Source: Paenibacillus alginolyticus DSM 5050 = NBRC 15375 (GTDB taxonomy: Bacteria > Bacillota > Bacilli > Paenibacillales > NBRC-103111). Taken from it: a stretch of 64,000 bases of DNA. Position 1 is the first letter of the stretch, and every line of letters begins with the position of its first letter. Below the pieces are notes generated by a model. That model was given only the letters and a program-made list of their open reading frames with translations. It did not search any database and was not told the origin of the DNA. The stretch spans positions 1-64,000 of the forward strand of contig NZ_AUGY01000011.1 of assembly GCF_000422905.1 (NCBI RefSeq). The letters are read 5' to 3'. Shown piece by piece: positions 34,363 through 44,499 of this stretch. A program made the position numbers and the translations under genes.

Positions 34363-36033
34363 ATGAAAAAATGGTTTGCGACATCACTAACGATGGCATT
34401 ATCGACTTCAATGGTGCTAACGGCATGCAGCACGAAACCTACTGTACAACCGAGTTCCTCTGCTAATTCAACAACGCCAACTGCATCAACAACGCCAGCC
34501 AAGAAAGGGGATATATCCGTTTCGGTGTATGACCGTGGAAATATTCCTGCTGCAGAAGGAACATTAGAAGATAATCGTTGGACAAAATTTATTAATGAAA
34601 ATGGTCCTGCGAATGTCAAATACGTGCCAATTCCGCGCAACGATGCGGCACAAAAATTCAATGTACTGTTTGCATCGGGATCGGCGCCGGACATTATTAA
34701 CGAGTTTGATCCGAATATACTGAACCCGCTCATCGATCAGAAACAGCTTATGCCGCTAAACGACCTGATCGAAAAGAACAGCGTTGAATACAAGAAGGTT
34801 CTTCAGGATTATCCCGCATTGAAGAAAGTAGCGACCAGTCCCGACGGGAATATGTACAAAGTTGGACGGGTACTGGAATCAGTTCCAAGTTATGCGGTCT
34901 TCGTTCGTGCAGATTGGTTGAAAAAATTAAATCTGGACGTTCCGAAAACGACCGAGGATTTGTATAAAGTAGCAAAAGCGTTTGCGGAGCAAGACCCTGA
35001 CGGCAATGGAAAGAAGGACACATACGGAATGGCATTGAGTTTTCGTTCCGAGTTTGCGATCGATATGATGTTCGGGAACCCTGTTGAGCTGTATGGTCTT
35101 GTAAACGATCAGCCGAGCCGTGCATTTGAAAATGCGAAATTGGCGACGGAGTTCAAAAAACGCTTGTTTGATGAGGGGCTAATCGATAAAGACTTCGTGA
35201 ATGACAAAAATGGGGCAAAGGCCAAACAAGACTTTTTAAATGGCAAGATGGGTATTTACCCGACTTTTGTAGGAAATTGGTTCGAATCGACAGTAACGGA
35301 TATACAAACCTTGAAGAAGGCAGTCCCAGAAGCTGATGTGATTCCTATCGCACTGCCAAAAAGTCCAGTAGGTGAATTTATTCCGGACGTACAAAGCCCA
35401 GTGCAAATGACAACTGCGATTAATGCAAAGACTAAAGACCCGGTTGCAGCGATCAAATACATCGACTTTATCAATCGTGTCTCGACGGGGACCAGCCTGC
35501 TTTTCGGATTGGAAGGCACGCATTATAAGAAGGATGTAAACGGATGTCCGCAAAACATCGATCCGAATAAAACGAAAGCAGAAGTTAGCTGGGCGGGCGA
35601 CTACGCTCATTTCTATTCCCGTTTGCTGCTCGGGAAGTGTGCGTTCTTACAAAATCAATTCAATCCTGAGATTCCGGAACAAAAATCCGGACTTGACATG
35701 TTCAAAAAAGCCGAGTCCTTATATCTCGATTCGACTAAAAAATACCGTTTCGTCACCTTGCAAGAGCTTATACCGTCTTTCCCCAAGGATTTGCAACCGT
35801 CATTTAACACCGTCAAAAAGCAAATTACCGATACGTGGTTGAAAGCAGTCATAAGCGGGGACAAATATTCTGCTGATCAAGCCTACAAGGACGTTCAGAC
35901 TGCATGGGATAAAGCGGGCGGCAAACAAATGGACGACTTCATAATCGAGTGGTATAAAACCAGTAAGGACAACAGTTTCATGATGAAAGATTTATGGGAG
36001 ACCGTTGCGAAACAAGCGCAAATGAAGAAATAA
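34363..36033 (+). CDS. Sugar-binding lipoprotein, LplA type
   Basis: This 556-aa solute-binding protein has a signal peptide ending in the lipobox VLTAC (Cys about 24), then a Ser/Thr-rich linker and the two-lobed binding fold. A calcium-like loop DPDGNGKKDTYGMAL near residue 210 is common in this subfamily. I choose ATG 34363 (GGGG ten bases upstream, signal peptide starts MKKW) over ATG 34324. It catches oligosaccharides for the permease pair at 32470-34251. The locus context suggests rhamnose-containing glycans as ligand. No ATPase is found nearby. Confidence 0.9.
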   Translation: MKKWFATSLTMALSTSMVLTACSTKPTVQPSSSANSTTPTASTTPAKKGDISVSVYDRGNIPAAEGTLEDNRWTKFINENGPANVKYVPIPRNDAAQKFNVLFASGSAPDIINEFDPNILNPLIDQKQLMPLNDLIEKNSVEYKKVLQDYPALKKVATSPDGNMYKVGRVLESVPSYAVFVRADWLKKLNLDVPKTTEDLYKVAKAFAEQDPDGNGKKDTYGMALSFRSEFAIDMMFGNPVELYGLVNDQPSRAFENAKLATEFKKRLFDEGLIDKDFVNDKNGAKAKQDFLNGKMGIYPTFVGNWFESTVTDIQTLKKAVPEADVIPIALPKSPVGEFIPDVQSPVQMTTAINAKTKDPVAAIKYIDFINRVSTGTSLLFGLEGTHYKKDVNGCPQNIDPNKTKAEVSWAGDYAHFYSRLLLGKCAFLQNQFNPEIPEQKSGLDMFKKAESLYLDSTKKYRFVTLQELIPSFPKDLQPSFNTVKKQITDTWLKAVISGDKYSADQAYKDVQTAWDKAGGKQMDDFIIEWYKTSKDNSFMMKDLWETVAKQAQMKK

Positions 36034-36141
36034 GCAACGCGCATTTAACAAAGGATGGGGGCCGTTATACAATTTGCGGTCCTCAGCTTTACTTTATCCT
36101 TGCACGAACTTTATCCTTACACGAATACGAGGAGGGGTATT

Positions 36142-39100
36142 ATGGGGAAGTATAAAAAATTTGTTTGTGTTTTGGGGCTATTATTTTTTATGGTAATTGG
36201 AGCACGCGCTGCTCATGCGGCGGTAATACAGCAGCTGCCGGTCTCGAATCCAGGATTCGAGACGCTGACTGTAACGAACGGCGTTTACAGTCCGAAAGAC
36301 TGGAAGACGTGGTGGTGGAGCGGGCCCGTCAACAACCCGCCGATTGCGGCAGCGAATTATACGGAGAATGAGAAAAGCGGAGGGCAGCGCTCCGTATTTA
36401 TCAGCAGTGTCAGCACGGGATTCGCGGGGTGGGTATCGAATCCCATAACGCTTCCTTCGAATATGATTTCGTTTCGAATTACCGCCAAAATGAAGACATC
36501 GGAAGATTATTTGGGAAACAAACCGCGTTTCTGGGTTTCCTTCCAGAACAACGGGACTTTTTTAGGGTCCTACACGACGGATCAGACGGAGGGGGTGTCA
36601 CTTGCGGATTGGACGGAAGTGTCCTTTACCGTCGATCGAAGCCAATTTCCGGCTGGCACCAACACGCTTGTATTGAACCTGTCGACAACCAGCATAAATG
36701 CTGCGACACCAGTAAGCGGCAATATTTACTACGATGATGTGATGGTGGAAGCGTCGGATGAACCGATTCCGGTTGTACAGCAGCAGCCGGTTTCGAATCC
36801 GGGCTTCGAGACATTGACCGTGACGAATGGCGTTTCCAGTCCAAAAGATTGGAAAACTTGGTGGTGGAACGGACCAGCGAATAATCCGCCTGTATCGGCG
36901 GCGAATTATACAGAGAATGAAAAAAGCGGCGGTCTGCGCTCGGTGTTTATGGGCAGTGTCAGCAGCGGATACGCGGGGTGGGTGTCGAGTCCCATAACGT
37001 TACCTTCGAATATGACATCGTTTCGAATTACAGCCAAGCTGAAGGCATCCCCAGATTATTCGGGCAATAAACCGCGTTTTTGGGTTTCCTTCCAGAACAA
37101 CGGGACATTCTTAGGGTCTTATACGACGGATAAGACGGAGGGGTTGTCGCTGGCAGATTGGACGGAGGTATCGTTTACCGTGGATCGAGGCCAATTTCCG
37201 GCAGGCACCAACACGCTTGTGCTGAATTTGACGACCACCAGCATAAATGCTGCGACACCGGCAAGCGGCAAACTTTACTTCGATGATGTGAAGGCGGAAG
37301 TGTCGAACCAATCGCTGGGACCCGTTGTTTTTACTTTGAAATCCAATAAATTTGCAAGCTGGTGGAATCTGGGGGACTCCGTAGTGTATCAATTGAACGC
37401 CGGAGCAGTACCGAGTTCCGCTAAATCTATATTTGGTAGCGTTTACAATTCTGATAATAAATTGATTGCACAAGTGCCTGTATCGAGACAGACGTTTCTC
37501 GATCAAGGCTGGAGCTGGACGCCTTCGGAGCCGGGGTATTACGAAATTGCTTTTGCGTATCAACAGAACGGTTCTACGGATTTAACGGATTTGCCCGTTA
37601 AATATACATATTCACAGACGGATCTGACTACGTTTTCGCGTGAGCGGTATTCATTGGTAGTAAGTCAGGGTCCAACGAAGCCAATATCGCAAAGGTGGCC
37701 TACTATGGGCTTTAGCTACCAGCTTTCGGAAGGCGAGAATGCCATGAAACTGGCTGATTTAGTGGGATTTCACTTTGCGCGGATTCATGCAGTGCCATGG
37801 GGAACGCAGTTCCGTGATACGAGCTGGGCGATTGAACCGTCCCGCGGTGTTTATAATTGGTCGAGATTCGATGAGCAAATCAACAAGCTGTCAAGTTACG
37901 GCTTCGATCTGATTGGAAATCTGTTATACACGCCGCAGTGGGCATCGCCGCATCCCGAGCAAACGCAGGTGAATATCAGTGTCCCGGCATATTCCGCTTA
38001 TGCTCCTGTGGATATGAAGGACTGGGAAGATTTTGTTCGTGCCGTCGTTACCCGGTACGATACTCGGATTAAGACGTGGGAAGTATGGAATGAGCCAAAC
38101 TTGCCAGGGTTGAGCGGGTTTTGGCTGGATTCGACGGAACGTTTCGTTGAGCTGTTGAAAACTGCGTATCAGACAATTAAAGAGGAGCAGCCGGATTCAG
38201 ATGTATGGATTGGGGGACTCGCAGGACGCAACTATTTGAACTTTTATAAAGAGCTGCTCAGGTTGGGTGGAGCGTCCTATTTTGATAAGCTCTCGCTACA
38301 TGGTTACCAGCCAGATCCGCGCGAATTCCAGCGTATAGATCAGGCTTTTGGAATCGCTTCCAAGCAGTGGGCCGATTCGGAGAGTCATGCGGTTCTGGTC
38401 AATTCGAATTCGGTAACAGGCACAGTGCCTACGGAATCTGAGATCGCCAAGCGCATGATCGTTGACTTCCTGTCGCAGCTCAAATGGGGAACGCAAAAAA
38501 TCGCTTTTTTTCATATGTTGAATTTATCGGAGATGGAAACATTATCTTATGCAAAGAGCACCGGTACTGTTACGCACGCATCGGGTTTATTTCGTTCAAA
38601 GCCGCGAGTGGAGCCGAGACTCGCAGCGTCAGTAGCCCACCATTTTCTCGATCTTGCTGGCCAATCGCTCGTTTATAAAGGGGAGTATGTTCTCGAGGGA
38701 GGACAAAAAGCAGTTGATCTCGACAATGACGGAGCCCGGCTCATAGGTCTGTGGTCTGACGCATCCTCAGAAGCTCCGATCGATGCGCGTCTAGCGGCTG
38801 CTTTCACAGGTGAGACTCTCGTTACGGACTGGGAGGGCAAAGTGCAAAGTGCCAATAACCTACTTAGCGTACATCCTGGCAAGGTATATTGGATAAGTAA
38901 TGCGGATAGCGCAGCATTAGCGCTACTACCGATCTCAGAGCCGTTTTTGATCTCGGATTTCGACCGTAATACGAATCATATCGTTGTCCCTGAGTCGAAG
39001 GGAACCAGCGGAGAACTGTTCAATCCTGCCACATTAGAAGTCGCTGACCATGCTGTTTGGACTACCGATGATTGGGCGTATAAAGCAGCTGCCCAGTCGA

Positions 39101-40659
39101 CGAAACCGGCGGATTTTGACGCTACGTTTGCGGCGGGGTATTCGGATAGCGGACTGGACCTGATCGTTCGCGTGAAGGATGGGACATTTGTTCAGAATAA
39201 TCCACTCGGAAGCCTCTGGAAAGGGGACAGCGTACAGTTCGCGATTGACACATTCGGACAGGGATTTACGGGAGATCAGGTGGAATTCAGTGCAGCATTG
39301 ACACCGCAGGGACCAGTGCTTTATAAACAGTTGGTGCCTTTTGTTGGCGGCAATTTGCCAACCAATTGGTCACCGGGCAACAGCGTAGCACAGTACGCGT
39401 CCTTAAAGGTAGATCAAACGGTCCCCAATGAAACGACTTATTATATCCATGTGAATTCTTCTGAATTGTATCCTTATGTACATGATCCGAAAAGTCCACT
39501 TCGACTGTCTGTGCTGGTCAACAACAATAATGGCAGCGGTCGGCTTGGATGGCTTGAGTGGAGCAGCGGGATTGGCAGTGATAAAAATCCGGCGAAATAT
39601 GGGAAAGTGTGGACGTTGAATGGGCTAGTTGTTGAAGCAGTTCAAACGAGTATGACAAAGGGGCAAACACAGACTCTGGGTGCCCGCGGACTGACGGCAA
39701 ACGGGTTTGTAGATTTATCCGGCAAGGCTGCTTGGAGTTCATCCGATGCATCAACCGTAACCGTGGATACTTATGGCACAGTGAAGGCGATTGGGGAAGG
39801 CAGCGCGATCATTCAAGCATCGTACGGTCCCTTCGTCGGCAGCATAGCGATAACGGTAGATAATACGGCACCAACTGCAACAGTGGCCTATAGCGTGCTA
39901 AACGCACAAAGTGTGATTGCCACAATCACACCGAGCGAATCGGTAACCATCACGAATAATGGCGGTTCAAGCAGCTACACATTCTACTTTAATGGCAGCT
40001 TTACCTTCGAATTCGTCGACGCAGCAGGAAATCACGGAATGGCAACGGCAACTGTGAACAATATTGCAGCAAAAAGTAAAGCTAAACCGGGGACAGTGGT
40101 ACTATCCGATGACAATGGGTATGATACCGGGCTTCTGGACGGTACCTACAATGTTACGATGAACATGTGGTATGGAGAAAACGGTAGAATCTACAAGCTT
40201 TACGAGAATGATGTATTAATGGATACGCAAATTCTCACGGACAATTCACCATTAGCTCAATCCACCGTAACATCCATTACCTACAAGCAGAATGGGACTT
40301 ATCGTTACTATGCAGAGCTTACTAATGCGTTTGGCACAACAACGAGCGCTACACACGTGGTAACGGTAACGAAAGCAGCGCCGGAAAAATCGATTCTTTC
40401 CAATGATAACTGGGATGGCGACGGCAACTTTAAAGTCAGCATGAATATGTGGTGGGGAACCAATGGCGGGACGTACAATTTATATGAGAACGGTATTCTC
40501 ATCTATACAGAAGCACTGGCCAATCATACACCGAATGCTCAATCATCCGTAATGACCGTGGCAAATAGAGCAAAAGGCTACTATGAGTATCGAGCTGAGC
40601 TCACTAACTACGCTGGAGCCACATCTAGCGATACGATGATTGTAAATGTAACCAAGTAG
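36142..40659 (+). CDS. Large secreted modular glycoside hydrolase (GH39-like) with CBMs and chitinase-A-N repeats
   Basis: The 1505-aa product has a signal peptide (cut after AAHA, about residue 26). Two tandem near-identical carbohydrate-binding domains follow (about 30-210 and 212-395; [13 protein letters not shown] in each), then an (alpha/beta)8 catalytic domain of the GH39/clan-A type (about 515-830; acid/base motif WEVWNEPN with Glu651), a CBM9-like domain (about 930-1150), a bacterial Ig-like domain (about 1170-1245) and two chitinase-A-N-type repeats (about 1320-1505; MNMWYG and MNMWWG). The strand expected to carry the nucleophile reads VLVNSNSV near 753 with no Glu. Start ATG 36142 follows GGAGGGG. 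It closes the rhamnosidase/importer locus and would act outside the cell. Confidence 0.87.
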   Translation: MGKYKKFVCVLGLLFFMVIGARAAHAAVIQQLPVSNPGFETLTVTNGVYSPKDWKTWWWSGPVNNPPIAAANYTENEKSGGQRSVFISSVSTGFAGWVSNPITLPSNMISFRITAKMKTSEDYLGNKPRFWVSFQNNGTFLGSYTTDQTEGVSLADWTEVSFTVDRSQFPAGTNTLVLNLSTTSINAATPVSGNIYYDDVMVEASDEPIPVVQQQPVSNPGFETLTVTNGVSSPKDWKTWWWNGPANNPPVSAANYTENEKSGGLRSVFMGSVSSGYAGWVSSPITLPSNMTSFRITAKLKASPDYSGNKPRFWVSFQNNGTFLGSYTTDKTEGLSLADWTEVSFTVDRGQFPAGTNTLVLNLTTTSINAATPASGKLYFDDVKAEVSNQSLGPVVFTLKSNKFASWWNLGDSVVYQLNAGAVPSSAKSIFGSVYNSDNKLIAQVPVSRQTFLDQGWSWTPSEPGYYEIAFAYQQNGSTDLTDLPVKYTYSQTDLTTFSRERYSLVVSQGPTKPISQRWPTMGFSYQLSEGENAMKLADLVGFHFARIHAVPWGTQFRDTSWAIEPSRGVYNWSRFDEQINKLSSYGFDLIGNLLYTPQWASPHPEQTQVNISVPAYSAYAPVDMKDWEDFVRAVVTRYDTRIKTWEVWNEPNLPGLSGFWLDSTERFVELLKTAYQTIKEEQPDSDVWIGGLAGRNYLNFYKELLRLGGASYFDKLSLHGYQPDPREFQRIDQAFGIASKQWADSESHAVLVNSNSVTGTVPTESEIAKRMIVDFLSQLKWGTQKIAFFHMLNLSEMETLSYAKSTGTVTHASGLFRSKPRVEPRLAASVAHHFLDLAGQSLVYKGEYVLEGGQKAVDLDNDGARLIGLWSDASSEAPIDARLAAAFTGETLVTDWEGKVQSANNLLSVHPGKVYWISNADSAALALLPISEPFLISDFDRNTNHIVVPESKGTSGELFNPATLEVADHAVWTTDDWAYKAAAQSTKPADFDATFAAGYSDSGLDLIVRVKDGTFVQNNPLGSLWKGDSVQFAIDTFGQGFTGDQVEFSAALTPQGPVLYKQLVPFVGGNLPTNWSPGNSVAQYASLKVDQTVPNETTYYIHVNSSELYPYVHDPKSPLRLSVLVNNNNGSGRLGWLEWSSGIGSDKNPAKYGKVWTLNGLVVEAVQTSMTKGQTQTLGARGLTANGFVDLSGKAAWSSSDASTVTVDTYGTVKAIGEGSAIIQASYGPFVGSIAITVDNTAPTATVAYSVLNAQSVIATITPSESVTITNNGGSSSYTFYFNGSFTFEFVDAAGNHGMATATVNNIAAKSKAKPGTVVLSDDNGYDTGLLDGTYNVTMNMWYGENGRIYKLYENDVLMDTQILTDNSPLAQSTVTSITYKQNGTYRYYAELTNAFGTTTSATHVVTVTKAAPEKSILSNDNWDGDGNFKVSMNMWWGTNGGTYNLYENGILIYTEALANHTPNAQSSVMTVANRAKGYYEYRAELTNYAGATSSDTMIVNVTK

Positions 40660-40667
40660 TTCAATGA

Positions 40668-40710
40668 AGAGGCTCCCCAACTCATCTACGAGATGAGTTG
40701 GGGAGCCTCT
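40668..40710 (+). terminator. Terminator with a 20-bp perfect stem
   Basis: The arms 40668-40687 and 40691-40710 are perfectly complementary around the loop ACG. No T-run follows, so it may also protect RNA ends. It closes the large hydrolase gene. Confidence 0.75.
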
Positions 40711-40846
40711 CCACTCCCAGATAAAAGATAAAGCTCAAACGAGAGGGATATTTTAATTAAAACCAATTCCTAGCTACTATTTTAAAAATATTTATTGCAT
40801 CATTAGTAGAGAATCATAAGTTCAATAGTAAAGGGGATGTGCTAAC

Positions 40847-41515
40847 ATAAATAAAATTCAGGAGTTTAATGCCCTGCATGAATCAAATGAAGTTTTATTG
40901 TTGGGGAACGCCTGGGACTTATTATCCGCTCTCTCACTTGAGAAAGCCGGATTCAAAGCCATCGGTACAACGAGTTGGGGAGTATCTCAAAGCTTAGGAT
41001 ATTCGGACGGCGAAATGATTGAATTTGCCATACAGCTTAACATTGTGAAGATGATCGTAGATCAGATTTAGGAGCTTCAGGAATTAATATAGAGGATTCG
41101 CTCAAGAACCAAGCAGGTCTCAAACCACTGGACCAACAATGCAATCTTTTATCGAAAATTAGAACCGCATTAGAGAAGAATGGGTATCAAGGTTTTTATA
41201 TAAACGCGAGGACGGATACTTATTTACAAAATCAAGATCCTCTAAATGAAACGATTTACAGAGCAAAGGCCTATGTCGAAAGCGGTTGTTCCTGGATTGA
41301 AAGAAGATGACGAAATCAGAGCAATCATATCACAAATAAATGCCCCACTAAATATTATGTCTTTGCCGGGACTTACTAACTGCAATAAGCTCAAGGAGCT
41401 TGGAGTCAAACGGTTAAGTATTGGAGGTGCATTGTACCGGAAGGTTAACAACCTATTGGATCATTGTGCGGCTCAAATGTATGAATCTCAGGATACATCG
41501 GTATTATTTAATTGA
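40847..41515 (+). pseudogene. Isocitrate lyase/PEP mutase-family gene, decayed
   Basis: The pieces read NKIQEFNALHESNEVLLLGN and AWDLLSALSLEKAGFKAIGT, then GINIEDSL, YINARTDTYL and, after a frame change, EIRAIISQINAPLNIMSLPG and LKELGVKRLSIGGALYR. In order they match a PEP mutase/isocitrate-lyase-like protein. Damage is multiple: the start codon appears as ATA (40847) after AAAGGGG, the DIEGGYG metal-binding region between about 41030 and 41075 is deleted with a stop, and a frameshift lies near 41270. No product is expected. Confidence 0.82.
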
Positions 41516-41671
41516 TATATAAGGGCTTGTCCATATAAATATGCAGTAAGTGACAGTAAAACACAATATCAATTGTGTTGTCAGTATTTCAAATTGGAAT
41601 AAATATCTATTGATTAATCACCTGAAGCTAATTAAAATAGTAAAAGTTACTGAAAACTAAATAGAAACCCT

Positions 41672-41934
41672 CATCAACCTAGATGAGGTAGAGGTCGCGA
41701 TGTTGAAGAGTACATCAGAGGAAGTCCAGTAAAGACTGTTGATTCTGATGAAAAGGCAACATTGCCGAAGCCGCACGGTGTACTGACCGCGCCCGGCTGG
41801 GGCCGTTTCCGAAAGGGACGGAACTGTCATGCTGTTGCATCCACAACAGTGTGTTGTGCTATCTTGAACCAGGATAAATGAGGGAGTAGAAGCTGCCTAA
41901 CTTATTTATGAAGAGAGGCGGCTTTTTTGCGTTT
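41672..41934 (+). ncRNA. Lysine riboswitch (L box) with intrinsic terminator
   Basis: The conserved blocks of the lysine aptamer are all present in order: GAGGTAGAGGTCGCGA, TGAAGAGTA (41704-41712), the GCCGAAGCCGCACGG block (41764-41778), GGCTGGGGCCG and GGAACTGTCAT (41820-41830). An expression-platform hairpin follows: AGCTGCCT (41890-41897 region) pairs with AGGCGGCT before TTTTTTG at ~41934. When lysine binds, the terminator should form and stop transcription of the permease that starts at 41984. Confidence 0.92.
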
Positions 41935-41983
41935 TTAGCTTACTATTTAAAGAAAGAAAACATGTAAAGGGAGCGTACAGAAA

Positions 41984-43417
41984 TTGAAAGAGAACAAGTT
42001 ACGTAGAGGTCTGAAGTCGCGGCACATGACGATGATTTCACTCGGCGGATCGATTGGAACAGGGTTGTTCCTAGCCAGCGGCGGGACGATTCATGCTGCT
42101 GGACCAGGTGGCGCGCTGTTAGCATACTTCATCATTGGAATTATGGTTTACTTTTTGGTAACGAGCTTGGGAGAAATGGCGACATATATGCCGGTATCTG
42201 GAACATTTAGTACCTACGCAACCAAATTCGTAGATCCATCCCTTGGCTTCGCGCTGGGGTGGAATTATTGGTACAACTGGGCCATTACAATTGCAGCAGA
42301 GTTGTCCGCGGCGACGTTAATTATTAAGTTCTGGCTGCCGGACAGCCCGTCGTTCTTATGGAGTGCTTTGTTCCTTGCCTTGATGGTTGGTCTTAATTTA
42401 TTGTCTGTTAAAAGCTATGGCGAGTCGGAATATTGGTTCGCAATGATAAAGATTGTAACAGTTATTGTGTTCATCGGTATCGGATTGCTAATGATCGTCG
42501 GCATCTGGGGCGGAAAGGCGATAGGCTTCAGTAATTTTACAGCGGGTGACGCGCCGATTTCTGGCGGCTTGCTTGCCGTACTTGGCGTTTGTATGGCCGC
42601 CGGCTTCTCTTTCCAAGGAACCGAACTCGTCGGTATTGCAGCAGGGGAGTCCGAGAATCCTCGGAAGAACGTACCTCGCGCAATCCGCAGCGTGTTCTGG
42701 AGAATTTTATTGTTTTACATCTTAGCTATTTTCGTTGTAGGCATGCTGATTCCGTATTCCACAGATACATTGGCTAGCGACAGTGTAGCGGCAAGTCCGT
42801 TTACGATTATTTTCGAAAAAGCAGGCTTAAGCGTGGCAGCTTCTGTAATGAATGCCGTTATTTTAAGCTCGGTTTTATCCGCAGGTAACTCAGGGATGTA
42901 CGCTTCCACACGAATGCTATGGGTTTTGGCCAAAGAAGGCAAAGCGCCTAAGTTGTTCGCTAAATTAAATAAGGGCGGGATTCCGGTTTACGCCTTGCTA
43001 GCCACTGCTGCACTTGGAATGCTTGCTTTCCTTGCCTCCTTCTTTGGGGATGGTCAAGTGTACATTTGGCTATTGAACGCATCAGGTATGTCCGGATTCA
43101 TCGCATGGCTTGGTATTGCCATTAGCCATTACCGGTTCCGGAAAGCTTACGTTGCACAAGGCCGCAAAGTAGCTGATCTTCCATACCGCTCCAAATGGTT
43201 CCCGTTTGGGCCAATCTTGGCAGGTGTAATGTGTATGATTGTCATTATTGGCCAAAGCATTAGTGCGTTTTCGGATGGTCAGGTAGACTGGAAGTTGTTA
43301 CTGGCTTCCTATATTGGAATTCCATTGTTCCTGGCATTTTGGCTTGGTTACAAGTGGAAATACAAAACAAAAGTGTTAAAGCTGGAAGAATGCCAGTTGG
43401 ATGCTACAGAAGATTAA
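41984..43417 (+). CDS. lysP: Lysine-specific amino-acid permease, LysP type
   Basis: This 477-aa APC-family transporter has about 12 helices. RGLKSRHMTMISLGGSIGTG near residue 5 and the motif GLFLASGG are typical of the AAT subgroup that includes LysP. GGNPRK-like ESENPRKNVPRAI sits near 225. The lysine riboswitch upstream fixes the substrate. It starts with TTG 41984, ten bases after GGGAG. A strong terminator follows the stop. It imports lysine when the cell is starved of it. Cytoplasmic membrane. Confidence 0.93.
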   Translation: MKENKLRRGLKSRHMTMISLGGSIGTGLFLASGGTIHAAGPGGALLAYFIIGIMVYFLVTSLGEMATYMPVSGTFSTYATKFVDPSLGFALGWNYWYNWAITIAAELSAATLIIKFWLPDSPSFLWSALFLALMVGLNLLSVKSYGESEYWFAMIKIVTVIVFIGIGLLMIVGIWGGKAIGFSNFTAGDAPISGGLLAVLGVCMAAGFSFQGTELVGIAAGESENPRKNVPRAIRSVFWRILLFYILAIFVVGMLIPYSTDTLASDSVAASPFTIIFEKAGLSVAASVMNAVILSSVLSAGNSGMYASTRMLWVLAKEGKAPKLFAKLNKGGIPVYALLATAALGMLAFLASFFGDGQVYIWLLNASGMSGFIAWLGIAISHYRFRKAYVAQGRKVADLPYRSKWFPFGPILAGVMCMIVIIGQSISAFSDGQVDWKLLLASYIGIPLFLAFWLGYKWKYKTKVLKLEECQLDATED

Positions 43418-43422
43418 TTGAA

Positions 43423-43458
43423 AAAAAGAGCAAGGGCATAGGCGCCTTTGCTCTTTTT
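43423..43458 (+). terminator. Rho-independent terminator after lysP
   Basis: AAAGAGCAA pairs with TTGCTCTTT, with GGC/GCC inside, and the T-run TTTTT is part of the stem end. Confidence 0.75.
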
Positions 43459-43534
43459 GCATAGTGGTTGTCCCAGAAGGCATTTTTGGATGTTAGGCCT
43501 CTCTCCCAATCTATGGTAACCAGAATTTGCTGAG

Positions 43535-43710
43535 GGAACGAGGATCCGCTATTTGGACGAAAAACACCCAAAATCATGAGGAGGAGGAACGACGATGCGT
43601 TATTTCGTGATTTTTTGCCTCCGGATCGTACATATGGATCAAATAGCGCACTCACGTTCCCCTAAATCGATTTCTAACGTAGATTCCCCAAAATAACGAA
43701 TCGACGTTCC
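43535..43710. repeat. Four-copy 20-bp repeat cluster, two direct and two inverted
   Basis: The 20-bp unit GGAACG..GAT.CG.TATTT occurs at 43535-43554 and 43586-43605 on the plus strand, and as its reverse complement at 43641-43660 and 43691-43710. Units start about 50 bp apart. The cluster is in the 406-bp gap between lysP and the next gene, with no supported coding sequence, and can fold into large hairpins. Confidence 0.7.
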
Positions 43711-43823
43711 GCCAAATTGGGTGTGAATGTAAAGAATATTTGACATTATGTATGGTTAACAATATACTATGTAAATAATACTTTACTTTTCATCGATAAT
43801 ATAACAAAAAAGGAGAGGTGAAT

Positions 43824-44270
43824 ATGTCCTTTCAAGAAAAGAGAAATGTCGTATCTTTATTTACCACCTTATTAATTTTTTCTGTCTATAGCTTGTATGT
43901 GTTTCAAAAGTACCAGGAAGGAAATTTTCATACATCGAATGAATTCAGCTTCTGGGGAGCTTTCATTTTAATCTTAATCCCGGTGTCGATTGTAGCAAAA
44001 GTCATCATTCATATCGTATTCAGCATAATCAATACCGTAGCAACGAAGGAGAAAGAACCATTAATTACGGATGAGTTGGACAAATTAATTGCATTGAAAT
44101 CTACGAGAAATTCTCATTATGTCTTTATCATTGGTTTTCTTCTATCGATGATATCGCTGGTCATGGACCAACCTCCCTATGTCATGTTCATCATACTGAT
44201 TAGTTCAGGGTTATTGTCAGAAGTGGTTGGAATCATCACACAGTTGTACCTTTATCGGAAAGGAGTCTAA
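43824..44270 (+). CDS. Small four-helix membrane protein, partner of an XRE regulator
   Basis: The 148-aa product has four hydrophobic helices (about 12-30, 42-66, 95-112, 118-145) and a short charged loop in the middle (KEKEPLITDELDKLIALKST). AAGGAGAGG precedes ATG 43824. The next gene begins one base after its stop and encodes an XRE-type regulator. Such membrane-protein/XRE pairs are common in Bacillales and are thought to form sensing units, but the ligand is unknown. No enzyme motif is seen. Confidence 0.8.
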   Translation: MSFQEKRNVVSLFTTLLIFSVYSLYVFQKYQEGNFHTSNEFSFWGAFILILIPVSIVAKVIIHIVFSIINTVATKEKEPLITDELDKLIALKSTRNSHYVFIIGFLLSMISLVMDQPPYVMFIILISSGLLSEVVGIITQLYLYRKGV

Positions 44271-44271
44271 G

Positions 44272-44487
44272 ATGGGCAAAGCACATATTAGCAACAATAT
44301 TCGGGCCTTACGTTTTAACCATAATGAAATGACCCAACAACAATTAGCAGATAAAGCGGGGGTGACAAGACAGACTATCGTTGCAATCGAGAAAGGAAAT
44401 TACTCCCCGTCCCTGGAATTGGCTTTTCGTATTGCTCACGTCTTCGGCTTGAAATTGGAAGAAGTGTTCTCTTTTGAGGAAAATTAG
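44272..44487 (+). CDS. XRE-family helix-turn-helix regulator
   Basis: This 71-aa protein is a single HTH_3 domain: NNIRALRFNHNEMTQQQLAD, then KAGVTRQTIVAIEKGNYSPS. It is of the short YvaO/YgzD-like type with no sensor domain. GGAAAGGAG lies six bases before ATG 44272. The membrane-protein gene upstream is almost joined to it, so the membrane partner probably controls its activity. It is followed 12 bp later by a DUF4386 gene that may be in the same transcript. Confidence 0.9.
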   Translation: MGKAHISNNIRALRFNHNEMTQQQLADKAGVTRQTIVAIEKGNYSPSLELAFRIAHVFGLKLEEVFSFEEN

Positions 44488-44499
44488 GAGGGGTTAAAA

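Noticed and set aside
43404-43655. Minus-strand frame of 83 codons after lysP
   Set aside because: It covers the lysP terminator and half of the four-copy repeat cluster; no ribosome binding site and no protein-like pattern.
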